A DNA stretch of 64,000 nt, from assembly GCA_945874225.1 (NCBI GenBank), contig CAMCFT010000020.1, forward strand, positions 1-64,000, given 5' to 3'. The DNA comes from Flavobacterium psychrophilum. GTDB taxonomy: Bacteria > Bacteroidota > Bacteroidia > Flavobacteriales > Flavobacteriaceae. How positions within the stretch are numbered: the stretch's first letter is position 1; each line of letters opens with the position of its first letter. The notes under the pieces were generated by a model that did no database searches, was not told the origin of the DNA, and saw nothing but the letters and a program-made list of their open reading frames with translations. This document shows, piece after piece, positions 1 to 8,689 of this stretch. A program made the translations under genes and the position numbers.

Positions 1-191
1 TAACTTGTATATAGGCGAAATAAACCTTCGTATACACCCAAATTTGGGTAGATTGGCAAAGGTTTGTTTCGCTTTATTTATTCTCAAATATATTGTTTTT
101 TTTTCTTACAAATCATCAAATGGACTCTTTGCTTGTTGCAAATCTTTTATGTTTGCGCGGACGTAAATTTCTGCTGTTTTGCAAATCTAAA
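1..191. other. Intergenic region with a nested palindrome
   Basis: At 15-28 and 58-72, gcgaaataaacctt pairs with aaggtttgtttcgc (one T-G wobble). Inside is a perfect 14-nt palindrome, acccaaatttgggt (36-49). It lies about 120 nt beyond the sigma factor stop and could be a terminator-like or operator-like structure of whatever gene lies to the left. Confidence 0.5.
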
Positions 192-743
192 TCATCGATT
201 ATCCTGAATAATTTCGGCCAATAATTTCTTGGCGCGAAGCAGTTTTATTTTAACATTACTTAGCGGTTCGTCAATTTTGTTGGCTATTTCCTGATAACTC
301 ATTTCCTGAAAGTAGCGCAACTGGATCACTTCCTGATAATGTGGTTTGAGTTCTTTGATGAATTGCAACAACTGCGAAAGGTTTTGCTCCGTAATCAATT
401 CATCTTCCGCCGATGGAGTGGTGTCGGCAATATTGTAGGCTTGTTGATTTTCATCATCCGTAATTTCGATAAAAAGAGAGGATTTCTTTTTTCGCAATAA
501 GTCAATATGGACATTTTTTGCAATAGCAATCAACCAAGTGTTGAACTGAAATTCAGGATTGTAACTGGCGATTTTGTCAAAGGCTTTCGAGAAAGTTTCT
601 ATGGTAATGTCTTCGGCATTGGTTTCGTTTTCGGTACGTTTCAGCATAAAACCATAAACCTCGTTCCAATAGAAATCCAATAGAAAAGTGAAGGCTGCTT
701 GATCGCCTTTTTTCGCTTTTTCTATCTGTTTGTTTATTTCCAA
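192..743 (-). CDS. ECF-type RNA polymerase sigma factor
   Basis: A 183-aa sigma-70 family protein with only regions 2 and 4, the ECF layout. Region 2 is at about residues 15-85 (FSKAF, NTWLIAIAKNVHIDLLRKK) and region 4 at about 125-180, with the helix-turn-helix around MSYQEIANKI. It would direct RNA polymerase to a specific promoter set. Its start overlaps the end of the upstream glycosyltransferase gene by 10 nt, so the two are probably co-transcribed and translationally coupled. No anti-sigma gene follows on this side before the window edge; one could lie beyond it. The regulon cannot be inferred. The sigma-factor call is secure, the ECF subgroup is not assigned. Confidence 0.93.
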   Translation of the reverse strand: MEINKQIEKAKKGDQAAFTFLLDFYWNEVYGFMLKRTENETNAEDITIETFSKAFDKIASYNPEFQFNTWLIAIAKNVHIDLLRKKKSSLFIEITDDENQQAYNIADTTPSAEDELITEQNLSQLLQFIKELKPHYQEVIQLRYFQEMSYQEIANKIDEPLSNVKIKLLRAKKLLAEIIQDNR

Positions 744-1840
744 TGTACCGGTTTTGAAAAAATATTGGTGATAAAGATATTCAATTGTGTGAAGATAAGC
801 ACAATTTCAATAATTGGAAACCAATATATCACATCTTTTTCTTTTAGTTTTCCAGCCGAGAAACCAAGTGTAATCCAAGTGAACAAATAACGGAATCCAA
901 TTAAACTTAAAACCAGAATCCATTGGTATTGAAAAGCCAGTAAAATAATAGGCAAAATTATAAACAGCAATTGCGATACATAAAAAAGCGCCAATTGAAT
1001 TTTGTCAAATGATTTATAAAAACTCGCTGTGGAAACGTGTCTGCGTTTTTGGGTAAACCAACCTTTGAATGTTGTTTTTGGCTGTGAATAAGTGAAACTT
1101 TCCGGTGAATAGCAAATCGCTGTATTCTTGCTTTTGGCTACTTGATTGATGAATAAATCATCGTCACCAGAGCGAATTTTCATATGGCTGATAAAACCTT
1201 TCACGTTATAGAATTCTTCCTTTTTATAGGCTAAATTCCGGCCAATTCCCATATAAGGATGTCCTATTTTTGCCCAGGAAAGGTATTGAATTGCAGTGAG
1301 CATTGTTTCAAAACGAATGATTTTATTCAAGAAAGAATTGGCAATTTTTTCATAAGCTCCATAACCTAAAACGATGGTTTTGTGCATTGTAAATTGCGCA
1401 CTCATAGTGGTTATCCAATCTTTTGTAGCGGGATAACAATCAGCATCCATAAATAATAAATAGTCTTTTTTGGCAGCTTTTATTCCAAGCGTCAGAGCAT
1501 ATTTTTTGTTTCCCCAAAAAGCTTCATTGTTTTCTACTTTTACCAATCGGATATTGGAGTATTGTTTCTCAAATTCTTCGAAAATTTCCAAAGTATTATC
1601 GCTTGAAGCGTCGTCAATCAATATGATTTCGTAATCAGGATAATCTTGTTGCGCTAATAGTGGAATGAAACGCGCAACATTCTCGGCTTCATTTTTGGCA
1701 CAAACGATTACCGAAATTGGTATTCTTTTTGGAGTAGACTTTTGCGCTTTGGCGAAAGCAAATTTCCCAAAAACAAATAGATAATACGAAAATTGTATCG
1801 CAACTATAACAATAAAAAAGTATAAAGTAATGGTCAACAT
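734..1840 (-). CDS. Family 2 glycosyltransferase, membrane-anchored
   Basis: A GT-A fold glycosyltransferase of 368 aa. An N-terminal membrane segment (about residues 1-22) is followed by the GT2 core: SVIVCAKNEAENVARF, the nucleotide-binding stretch IILIDDASSDNT, the metal-binding DAD in LLFMDADCYP, the acidic SGDDD and a QKRRH motif resembling the QxxRW of processive GT2 enzymes. Two or three C-terminal membrane helices follow. It probably builds an envelope or exported glycan; the sugar is unknown. I chose the ATG at 1840 (MLTITLYF) over the one at 1885 because a perfect TAnnTTTG element at 1870-1877 would put the transcript start downstream of 1885. The 3' end overlaps the sigma factor gene. 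Confidence 0.88.
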   Translation of the reverse strand: MLTITLYFFIVIVAIQFSYYLFVFGKFAFAKAQKSTPKRIPISVIVCAKNEAENVARFIPLLAQQDYPDYEIILIDDASSDNTLEIFEEFEKQYSNIRLVKVENNEAFWGNKKYALTLGIKAAKKDYLLFMDADCYPATKDWITTMSAQFTMHKTIVLGYGAYEKIANSFLNKIIRFETMLTAIQYLSWAKIGHPYMGIGRNLAYKKEEFYNVKGFISHMKIRSGDDDLFINQVAKSKNTAICYSPESFTYSQPKTTFKGWFTQKRRHVSTASFYKSFDKIQLALFYVSQLLFIILPIILLAFQYQWILVLSLIGFRYLFTWITLGFSAGKLKEKDVIYWFPIIEIVLIFTQLNIFITNIFSKPVHWK

Positions 1841-1869
1841 ATAGTCTTGGCTTCTTTTTAAAATGGGTA

Positions 1870-1877
1870 CAAAGGTA
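1870..1877 (-). promoter_or_regulatory. Predicted -7 promoter element for the GT2/sigma operon
   Basis: TACCTTTG on the minus strand matches the Bacteroidetes -7 consensus TAnnTTTG exactly. It lies about 30 nt upstream of the ATG at 1840. No clear -33 TTTG is seen at standard spacing. Confidence 0.55.
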
Positions 1878-1958
1878 ATTATCAATTGTTAATTATCCAT
1901 CGATAAGCGGCAATTAGTTTCAGGATTTTAAATTTATCCGAAATCTGTAATTTGAAAT

Positions 1959-2972
1959 CTAAATTACATTTACTTCAGCTTCAATGTGAATACCAAAAGT
2001 CTTTAAAATTGTTTCTTGAATATCCTTGGAAACATCCAGAATTTCCTGTCCGGTTGCATTGCCGTAATTCACCAAAACTAAAGCTTGATTTTTATGAATT
2101 CCCGCATCACCAAAGCGTTTTCCTTTAAATCCAGCTTGTTCAATGAGCCAGCCTGCAGGAACTTTAACTTTGGTTTCTGAAACTTCATAGAATTTCATTT
2201 CTGGAAATTTCTGATGGATTTTCTCGAAATCGGATTTTAAAAGGATAGGATTTTTAAAGAAGCTACCGCTGTTTCCCAATTCTTTTGGGTCTGGTAATTT
2301 GCTTTGACGAATCGTTATTACGGCATTGCTCACATCTTTTAAAGTAGGATTCGTAATGTTGTTTTTTGCCAATTCAGCCGTTATATCTCCGTAAGAAACA
2401 TTGATTTTATGGTTGCGCTTGGTCAATTTAAAAACCACTGATGTAATGATGTATTGGTCTTTTGCCTCGTTTTTGAAAACACTTTCTCGATAACCAAAAT
2501 GACATTCGGCTTTGGTAAAGGTTTTCATTGTTTGATTTTCAATTGTCATCGCTTCACAGGAATCGAAAGTATCTTTGATTTCAGTTCCATAGGCGCCAAT
2601 GTTTTGTACCGGAGTTGTACCTACATTTCCCGGAATCAGTGACATATTTTCCAGTCCGCCAAAGTTTTGATCGATGGTCCAAATTACAAATTCGTGCCAG
2701 TTTTCGCCAGCCTTACTTTCGACCCAAACAAAATCATCATTTTCCTTGATGATTTTTTTGCCTTTCAAATCGACGTGGATAACCAAAGCATCAATGTCTT
2801 TGGTCAAAAGCATATTGCTCCCGCCGCCAAGAATAAACTTTTTTTGTGACTTATTTTGTTCTAAAACTGATTTTAATTCAGCTTTATTGTGAACGGCAAC
2901 AAATTGTTTTGCTTTTGCTTCAATGCCAAAAGTATTGTAGTTTTTTAGAGAAAAATTATTTTGTATTTCCAT
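1959..2972 (-). CDS. murB: UDP-N-acetylenolpyruvoylglucosamine reductase MurB
   Basis: Reduces UDP-GlcNAc-enolpyruvate to UDP-MurNAc with NADPH and FAD, the second committed step of peptidoglycan synthesis in the cytoplasm. At 337 aa it is the longer, E. coli-like type I form. The FAD-binding half holds NTFGIEAKAKQF, ILGGGSNML and IPGNVGTTPVQNIGAYGTE. GNSGSFFKNP carries the serine expected to protonate the enolpyruvyl carbon. It appears to be a single-gene unit with its own promoter (TACTTTTG at 2999-3006) and an inverted-repeat element upstream. Assignment is secure. Confidence 0.97.
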   Translation of the reverse strand: MEIQNNFSLKNYNTFGIEAKAKQFVAVHNKAELKSVLEQNKSQKKFILGGGSNMLLTKDIDALVIHVDLKGKKIIKENDDFVWVESKAGENWHEFVIWTIDQNFGGLENMSLIPGNVGTTPVQNIGAYGTEIKDTFDSCEAMTIENQTMKTFTKAECHFGYRESVFKNEAKDQYIITSVVFKLTKRNHKINVSYGDITAELAKNNITNPTLKDVSNAVITIRQSKLPDPKELGNSGSFFKNPILLKSDFEKIHQKFPEMKFYEVSETKVKVPAGWLIEQAGFKGKRFGDAGIHKNQALVLVNYGNATGQEILDVSKDIQETILKTFGIHIEAEVNVI

Positions 2973-2998
2973 AAATAAGAGTGCGATTAAACTTAAAC

Positions 2999-3006
2999 CA
3001 AAAGTA
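2999..3006 (-). promoter_or_regulatory. Predicted -7 promoter element of murB
   Basis: TACTTTTG on the minus strand matches TAnnTTTG. The transcript would start near 2992, leaving a leader of about 20 nt before the murB ATG at 2972. Confidence 0.6.
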
Positions 3007-3192
3007 AGTATTAAAATTTATATGGCTATCCGCAAGCGGACCAACTTTATTTTTTTGCCACAGATTTTACAGATTTTCACAGATTTGAAAAAAAATGAAT
3101 TTTATTTGTTGAGAAAAATCCGTGAAAATCTGTGAAATCTGTGGCAAAAATTATTTGCTTATATTTAGATAAGGACGAGTATTAAAATTTAT
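3007..3192. repeat. Inverted-repeat element between 15-bp direct repeats
   Basis: An imperfect inverted repeat with arms of about 34 nt (3053-3086 and about 3118-3151; arms read ttgccacagatttnacag and so on, with two mismatches) encloses a loop of about 31 nt. It lies inside a segment bounded by perfect 15-bp direct repeats (agtattaaaatttat at 3007-3021 and 3178-3192). The right copy includes the asnB stop codon. A small GC palindrome, tccgcaagcgga, is at 3029-3040. It looks like a short non-autonomous repeat (MITE- or REP-like). No ORF lies inside. Confidence 0.75.
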
Positions 3193-5029
3193 TTGCGTAG
3201 GTTTTTAGCCAAATATGCATCATAAATAGTGGCATTATGTAAGTAATCATTTTAGTGTCGCCTTTTCTTAAATTTTCGACCAGCTTAGAGGCGTTGATGT
3301 GCTCAAAATAGGGCATTCGGAATAAATCACTTTTCGAAAATGATTCTAATTCTTCGATGAATCCGGGACTTTTCATTAAATAATCGCCCCAAGGAACACT
3401 CAATCCCACTTTTTTGAATTTTAGAATTTCTTCAGGAAGTCGTTCTGCCATTGCTGATTTCAGGATGTATTTCCATTTTTTTCCAGTAAAAAGCCATTTG
3501 TCTTCTAAAGAACCCAATCCAATAATTAGCCTTTGATCTAAGAAAGGTTCCCTACATTCTATGGAAGCGCCCATTGTGCAACGGTCGTTTCGGTCGAGTA
3601 GCGAACATAAATAAGTATGTTGGTCAAAATAAAGAGCTTGTCTTCTAAAATTATTTGGATATAAAGATTTTGCATCTTCCAGAATTTGCTTTCTGTATTC
3701 GTTTTTTGGTGGATTTGTGATTCCAAAAGTCTTTGCAATGTCATTTGGATAAATATTGGAGCCATTATAAATCACTAAATCATCATTGTCTTTTATTTGT
3801 GAATAACGAGCTAATTTTTCATAACGAGGTTTCGTTGTGAAATAATCCATATGTCCAATTGTCCCAATCGAATTCAATAAAGACGGGTATTTTAGTGCTT
3901 TGTATCTCACATAACCACCCATTAATTCATCAGCACCTTCGCCGGAAAGCAAAACTTTAACTGATGGTTTTGCCAATTGTGCAAGTGCCAAAATATGCGG
4001 TTCGCTCAAATGCATAATAGGTTCATCCTGAAAATAAGTGGAACTTACGAGTTTGTCAAAAAGTGCATTATCCTCAAGCCGCATCGTGTGAAATCCATAA
4101 TCGAATTTCTCCGCCATCATTTTAGCCAAATGGGATTCGTTGTGTTCTTTTTCCTTGAAACCAATATTAAAAGTTTGGATGTCTTTGAAATTTTGCTGGT
4201 TTAACGAAGCCAAAATCGAGGAAGAATCGAGTCCGCCGCTCAATAAAACACCAACAGGAACGTCACTCACCATTCGCAATTTTATGGAATCATCAAAAGT
4301 TTCTCGAAACCATTCCACGGGATTTTTTATTTTTGGTTGGTTTAGAATTTCTGATTTCAAATCCCACCATTTTTCGGTTTCAATTTTTCCACTTTCGTGA
4401 ATAGTCATAATGTGTCCCGGCAATACTTTTTTTACATTTTCGTACAAGGTATTTTCGCCAGCCACAAATCGGTTGAAAATATATTCTTCCATTCCGTCTT
4501 CAGCCATTTTTAAAGGGATTCCAGCTGTGAAAAGGGCTTTTTGTTCAGAGGCAAAATAGAAAGTTTCGTTGTAAATAGAATAATACAAAGGCTTAACACC
4601 CATTCTGTCGCGAACGGCGATTAGTTTTCGTTCTTTCTTGTCCCAAATTACAAAAGCAAACATTCCGTTGAGACGGCAGAACATTTTCGTGCCGTACAAT
4701 TCAAATAATTTCAGCAAAACTTCCGTGTCGGAACTGGTGCGAATGTCAAATCCGTTACTTCGTAGTTCCGGATAAAAATCTTTGAAATTGTATATTTCGC
4801 CATTATAAACCATCACATAACGACCGTCGTCCGAAAGAAACGGTTGGTGTCCAGCCGAGGAAACATCCAGAATAGAAAGTCTTCGATGTCCCAATCCAAT
4901 GTTGTTTTCGATAAATAATCCTTTGTCATCAGGACCCCGATGTTCCAGTGAATCGCGCATCTTTGTAAGAGTGCGTTCATCTACTTTTTTCGGTGATTGT
5001 AAATGCAAGATTCCATTAATTCCACACAT
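3182..5029 (-). CDS. asnB: Glutamine-hydrolysing asparagine synthase
   Basis: A 615-aa class II (Ntn) amidotransferase fused to an ATP-pyrophosphatase synthetase domain. Cys2 of MCGINGILHL is the glutaminase nucleophile; RGPDD (31-35) and YNGEIYNF follow. The synthetase P-loop is SGGLDSS at 264-270, and GEGADELMGGY is also present. Housekeeping AsnB makes asparagine, but homologues in polysaccharide loci amidate uronic acids. Here it starts 2 nt after a GT4 gene, the last gene of a four-gene minus-strand run, so a glycan role is plausible but unproven. The stop codon lies within one of the direct repeats bounding the downstream element. Confidence 0.93.
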   Translation of the reverse strand: MCGINGILHLQSPKKVDERTLTKMRDSLEHRGPDDKGLFIENNIGLGHRRLSILDVSSAGHQPFLSDDGRYVMVYNGEIYNFKDFYPELRSNGFDIRTSSDTEVLLKLFELYGTKMFCRLNGMFAFVIWDKKERKLIAVRDRMGVKPLYYSIYNETFYFASEQKALFTAGIPLKMAEDGMEEYIFNRFVAGENTLYENVKKVLPGHIMTIHESGKIETEKWWDLKSEILNQPKIKNPVEWFRETFDDSIKLRMVSDVPVGVLLSGGLDSSSILASLNQQNFKDIQTFNIGFKEKEHNESHLAKMMAEKFDYGFHTMRLEDNALFDKLVSSTYFQDEPIMHLSEPHILALAQLAKPSVKVLLSGEGADELMGGYVRYKALKYPSLLNSIGTIGHMDYFTTKPRYEKLARYSQIKDNDDLVIYNGSNIYPNDIAKTFGITNPPKNEYRKQILEDAKSLYPNNFRRQALYFDQHTYLCSLLDRNDRCTMGASIECREPFLDQRLIIGLGSLEDKWLFTGKKWKYILKSAMAERLPEEILKFKKVGLSVPWGDYLMKSPGFIEELESFSKSDLFRMPYFEHINASKLVENLRKGDTKMITYIMPLFMMHIWLKTYANKF

Positions 5030-5031
5030 AG

Positions 5032-6099
5032 CTAGTTGATTTTAGATGTGTTAATTAATTCGTGATACTTGGTGGCAATGATTTTCATATTAGTATTGTA
5101 ATCTGCATTTTCTTCTATAAATTGTCTGTTTTTTAGAACTGCAGCCTTTCTCATTTCGTTATTTTCGAAAGCCCAAAGTATTTCTTCGGCTAGCATTCTG
5201 AAATTGTCAATGGTAATTAATTGTCCATTTTCACGGTGATTAATCCAACTCTGATTTCCCGGAATATCAGTTACAACTGGATAACAATTGGAAGCCATAG
5301 CTTCAAACAAAGAAGCCGAAACTCCTTCTGTTATTGGCATACTGATATAAATATTTGAGTTTTGTAATAACTCTGGTAGTTTTGTGTTAGGAATTCTTCC
5401 GGTGAAATTCACCTTTTTTTCGATTTTTAATTTTCTTGCCAATTCCTTCAACTTTAGTAGTTCTTTTCCATCACCAACAATGGTAAGTTCAAAATCAATT
5501 CCTTTTTGGTTTATGATTGAAAAAGCTTTTAAAATAATATCGTGACGATAATCTGATGTAAGAGATCGAGTAACAATAGCATTAATTTTTGAGGGATTCG
5601 CGGTGTTTTGATTGCCAAATTTCACCAAATCGATTCCTTTTGGCAAAACCATAACTTTATTCAGATCGACATTGATTGCTTTCATTGAAATTGTCATTAC
5701 GGGTCCCCAAGCGTGAATTAAATCAGCTTTTTTGAAAGCATAATCCTGAATTATTTTTTTTAATGGGAGCAAAAGCGATTTTTCAGGCCATAAATCAGTT
5801 CTGCCTTGTTGCGCAATTGCGATTGGTTTCATACCTGATATTGCTGCAAGAAAACCATAACTTGTGGTTCTCTCGGCAATTACCATATCAGGTTTGTGCA
5901 GTTTGATTATTTTTCTGACTTGAAAAAGTCCTGTAAAGAATTCTAAAAGTCGAAGAAGACGGCTGAAAATAGTATGATTTGGTGTTTTTAATTCCCAAGT
6001 GACAAATTCAAAGTCGCCAAATTCTTTCAGTCCATTCATCCAGGTTATGGCGTCAGCTCTGTAAGTTTCTCCGAGAAATAGTATCTTCCTTTTTGTCAT
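5032..6099 (-). CDS. Family 4 glycosyltransferase
   Basis: A 355-aa GT-B enzyme. The N-terminal acceptor half begins KRKILFLGETYRADAITW. The C-terminal donor half holds DFELTIVGDGKE, VNFTGRIPNTKLPELL and ITEGVSASLFEAMASNCYPV, containing the EX7E-like signature of GT4 retaining transferases. It probably transfers a sugar from a nucleotide donor during cell-surface glycan synthesis; donor and acceptor are unknown. It sits between DUF2461 (8 nt upstream) and asnB (2 nt downstream), which indicates one transcript. Confidence 0.88.
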   Translation of the reverse strand: MTKRKILFLGETYRADAITWMNGLKEFGDFEFVTWELKTPNHTIFSRLLRLLEFFTGLFQVRKIIKLHKPDMVIAERTTSYGFLAAISGMKPIAIAQQGRTDLWPEKSLLLPLKKIIQDYAFKKADLIHAWGPVMTISMKAINVDLNKVMVLPKGIDLVKFGNQNTANPSKINAIVTRSLTSDYRHDIILKAFSIINQKGIDFELTIVGDGKELLKLKELARKLKIEKKVNFTGRIPNTKLPELLQNSNIYISMPITEGVSASLFEAMASNCYPVVTDIPGNQSWINHRENGQLITIDNFRMLAEEILWAFENNEMRKAAVLKNRQFIEENADYNTNMKIIATKYHELINTSKIN

Positions 6100-6107
6100 T
6101 TATTGAG

Positions 6108-6782
6108 TTATTCTTCGGAAGTTAAGGCCCGATTGATAAAATCGTTTAATGGTTTCAAAACGATTAATTTTTTGCTCATTTTGGTAACGAAATATTCTTT
6201 TGTCACTTCATCTATGTCAAATTTCTGTGAAGTTTCAAAGCTTTTTAATTTCAGGAATTCGATGGCGGGATGTTCCTTTTCGTAACCTCTAGGTGGGTTT
6301 TTTAATAAGTTTGTTTCATTTCGGTCAAAATCAACAAATTCTTTTTTGAAGTTTTTATTGTTGAGGATTTCTTCCAAATCTTCGTAAAAATAGGCGATTT
6401 CTTTTCGTACTTTTTTCAAATCTTCGGCTTCGGGACAATAGAATCCACCGGCAATAAAACTGCCATTTTTTGCAATGTGAACATAATAACCAGAACGATT
6501 CATCCCTTTGGCTCCACTTGACAACCAAACGCCTATGTGGTCTTTATAGGGTGATTTGTCTTTTGAAAATCGAATGTCACGATTAATTCTGAAGGTACAG
6601 TTTTTGACTTCGAGCATTTCTAAAGAAGGATCAAGCGGTTTCATTGTGTCAAGAAAATCTCCAACTAATTGTTGATAGTCTTTTTTAAAAACTTCATACC
6701 GCTTTTTATTGTCCAAAAACCAATCCCGATTGTTGTTGGCTTTTAAATCATCGAGAAATTGTAACGAATCTTTTGAAAGCAT
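6108..6782 (-). CDS. DUF2461 domain-containing protein
   Basis: A 224-aa protein of the DUF2461 (TIGR02453) family. The recognisable features are the N-terminal LKANNNRDWFLDNKKRYE, the central RINRDIRFSKDKSPYK and GGFYCPEAEDLKKVR. The molecular function of the family is not established. It has no signal peptide or membrane segment and is probably cytoplasmic. It is packed between the rhodanese-thioredoxin gene (10 nt) and the GT4 gene (8 nt). Confidence 0.88.
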   Translation of the reverse strand: MLSKDSLQFLDDLKANNNRDWFLDNKKRYEVFKKDYQQLVGDFLDTMKPLDPSLEMLEVKNCTFRINRDIRFSKDKSPYKDHIGVWLSSGAKGMNRSGYYVHIAKNGSFIAGGFYCPEAEDLKKVRKEIAYFYEDLEEILNNKNFKKEFVDFDRNETNLLKNPPRGYEKEHPAIEFLKLKSFETSQKFDIDEVTKEYFVTKMSKKLIVLKPLNDFINRALTSEE

Positions 6783-6792
6783 ATTAAGTTGA

Positions 6793-7491
6793 TTATTGCA
6801 ATTGTTTTTTCAAATCTTCTTCGCTGATAAAACCAGAATTTTTCCATTTGATTTTCTTATTTTCATATAAAATAAGCGTAGGAAGTTCCAGAATTTTCAT
6901 TTCCTTGATTAAGGTCGGATTTTCGTCAGCATTCAATCGAATAATGACTACTTTATCGGCTAATTCTTTTTGCATTTTCAGTAAGTAAGGCGACATTTTT
7001 TTACAAGGTGCACACCATTCGGCATAAAAGTCAATCAACACTTTTTTGTCGGTATTTAATAATTCGGCATATTCTTGGCTGCAAACGCCGATAATTCTGT
7101 CGGTTGGTTTAGAAAAACCTTCGGCATCCCATTTTAACAATCCACCTTGCATATTGTAAATAGTCGTAAACCCTAATTCTTCCAATTTTTCAGCCGCTCG
7201 AGGACTTCTATTATTAGTTTTACAATAGACAAAGATAGGTTTTGTCTTGTCTAATTTTTTGGCATTTTCTTCAAAATAATCACCTAACCAATTGATATTT
7301 ATAGCATTGTCAAGGTGTCCGGCGGCAAATTCTTGAGGTGTTCTGACATCTATAATTTGTGCATTTGGTGTTGCAGTTATTTTTTCGGAGAATGCCTTCG
7401 GGTCAATGTCTTTTATGTTTTTGGAGGTTTGCCCGTTGCAGGATATTATTGTAAAAGATATAAAAAGAATTAAAATGGAACGAAATTTCAT
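6793..7491 (-). CDS. Rhodanese-thioredoxin fusion lipoprotein
   Basis: A 232-aa two-domain protein. A lipoprotein signal ends at the lipobox FTIISC (residue 18). A rhodanese domain (about 30-130) has the active-site loop FVYCKTNNRSPRAAEKL with its catalytic cysteine, and a thioredoxin domain (about 135-232) has FYAEWCAPCKKMSPYL with the redox pair CAPC and the cis-proline in ELPTL. It would sit in the periplasm or on a membrane, so it may handle sulfane sulfur or disulfides there. It is the first gene of the minus-strand run to asnB. The domains are certain; the physiological substrate is unknown. Confidence 0.9.
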   Translation of the reverse strand: MKFRSILILFISFTIISCNGQTSKNIKDIDPKAFSEKITATPNAQIIDVRTPQEFAAGHLDNAININWLGDYFEENAKKLDKTKPIFVYCKTNNRSPRAAEKLEELGFTTIYNMQGGLLKWDAEGFSKPTDRIIGVCSQEYAELLNTDKKVLIDFYAEWCAPCKKMSPYLLKMQKELADKVVIIRLNADENPTLIKEMKILELPTLILYENKKIKWKNSGFISEEDLKKQLQ

Positions 7492-7579
7492 AATAGTTTT
7501 GATTTAATTTAAAAAATGCTAAATTAAGTAATTTCTGTTTGCAATTTTGAAAGAATTAGTTAAAGAAATTTAAATTAAT

Positions 7580-8644
7580 CTAATTTGTATTTTCCGTTTT
7601 TGCATAATAAAAACTTTTCTGGTTTGTACGATAACTTTGGATTCTTAGAAGTGAGTTTTCTTGGATATCTTCCCAGAATAAATTCACATCGCCAGAATGA
7701 TAATTTCGCATTATAAAAGCAAGATGTCGATAGGGAAAATGTGGAGTGGAAATCCAAATTACTCCATCAGCAATATGGGTGTCAAAACTATTTTTATACA
7801 TTTTACCATTGGAATACAAGAATCCTTTGTGAAGTTCCCGATTTGCAATTGCAGTAGTATCCCAAGTTACGGGGTTTATCACGACTTTCCCTTTGTACCA
7901 TTTATAGTTTTGTTGGTCAAACTTTTTCTTGAAAGTGTTCCAAGTTACAAAACCTCCTATTTGGTCAGGATGTTCCATAAATGGAATGGTTTTGTATTGA
8001 TTTCTATCTAAACCAACGCCGGGAATGTATGCCGAAACGAGTTGTTTTTGCAATGGTTTTCCATCAAAAAAATCGCGTAATAAATAGGAAATATGTGTGC
8101 TTCCTTGGCTGTGACCTGCCAGAATAATTCCCCGACCGTGATTATAATGTTTTAAATAATATTCAAACGCGGCTTTTACATCTGAATAGGCAAATAATAA
8201 CGCTTTTGCGCCGCCATTATCAAGATTATCATAGGAACGAATATGTGCTTGTTGATAATACGGAACATACAAATTTCCGGAACTTGCCCAAGCCGAAGCC
8301 TGAAAACGAACAGCAACATTGAGAACTTTATTTCTTTGAATGCTGTCATCAATGGGAACATTCCATCTTTTATCCTTATCTGAAACGAGTAATGTTGGAT
8401 AAACATAAAATACATCAATAGAATCTTGTGGATTCTGCACGGTAAATTCCTTTAAATTATCAGGATAATTTCCGGGTAAAACCGCCCAATTTTTGGCAGA
8501 GGAATAATCAATGGAATCCAAAAGAATATTTGGACTTAAATTACTATTATTTATAGAAGTTGTTGGGTGATTTTTTGTGTTTTGTATACTACAACCAAAC
8601 AGGAAAAAAGCAACAAAAACTAGGGGCAGGATTTGGTATTTCAT
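7580..8644 (-). CDS. DUF3089 alpha/beta-hydrolase-like lipoprotein
   Basis: A 354-aa protein starting at the ATG at 8644 (MKYQILPLVFVAFFLFGCS), giving a lipoprotein signal with lipobox LFGCS. The upstream in-frame ATG at 8677 would put 11 residues before the signal. The body matches DUF3089: FYVYPTLL, ASAWASSGNLYVPYYQQA and a nucleophile elbow GHSQGS (the serine of GxSxG) in RGIILAGHSQGSTHISYLL. An esterase or lipase activity in the envelope is likely from the fold, but the substrate is unknown. It is downstream of recF by 45 nt on the same strand. Confidence 0.85.
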   Translation of the reverse strand: MKYQILPLVFVAFFLFGCSIQNTKNHPTTSINNSNLSPNILLDSIDYSSAKNWAVLPGNYPDNLKEFTVQNPQDSIDVFYVYPTLLVSDKDKRWNVPIDDSIQRNKVLNVAVRFQASAWASSGNLYVPYYQQAHIRSYDNLDNGGAKALLFAYSDVKAAFEYYLKHYNHGRGIILAGHSQGSTHISYLLRDFFDGKPLQKQLVSAYIPGVGLDRNQYKTIPFMEHPDQIGGFVTWNTFKKKFDQQNYKWYKGKVVINPVTWDTTAIANRELHKGFLYSNGKMYKNSFDTHIADGVIWISTPHFPYRHLAFIMRNYHSGDVNLFWEDIQENSLLRIQSYRTNQKSFYYAKTENTN

Positions 8645-8689
8645 TTTTAAAATGTTTGTTATCAGGTAAATATACAAATTATTATAAAA

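Noticed and set aside
2454..2892. Plus-strand ORFs inside murB and many similar antisense ORFs elsewhere
   Set aside because: They are antisense shadows of well-supported genes, without domains, promoters or conserved motifs.
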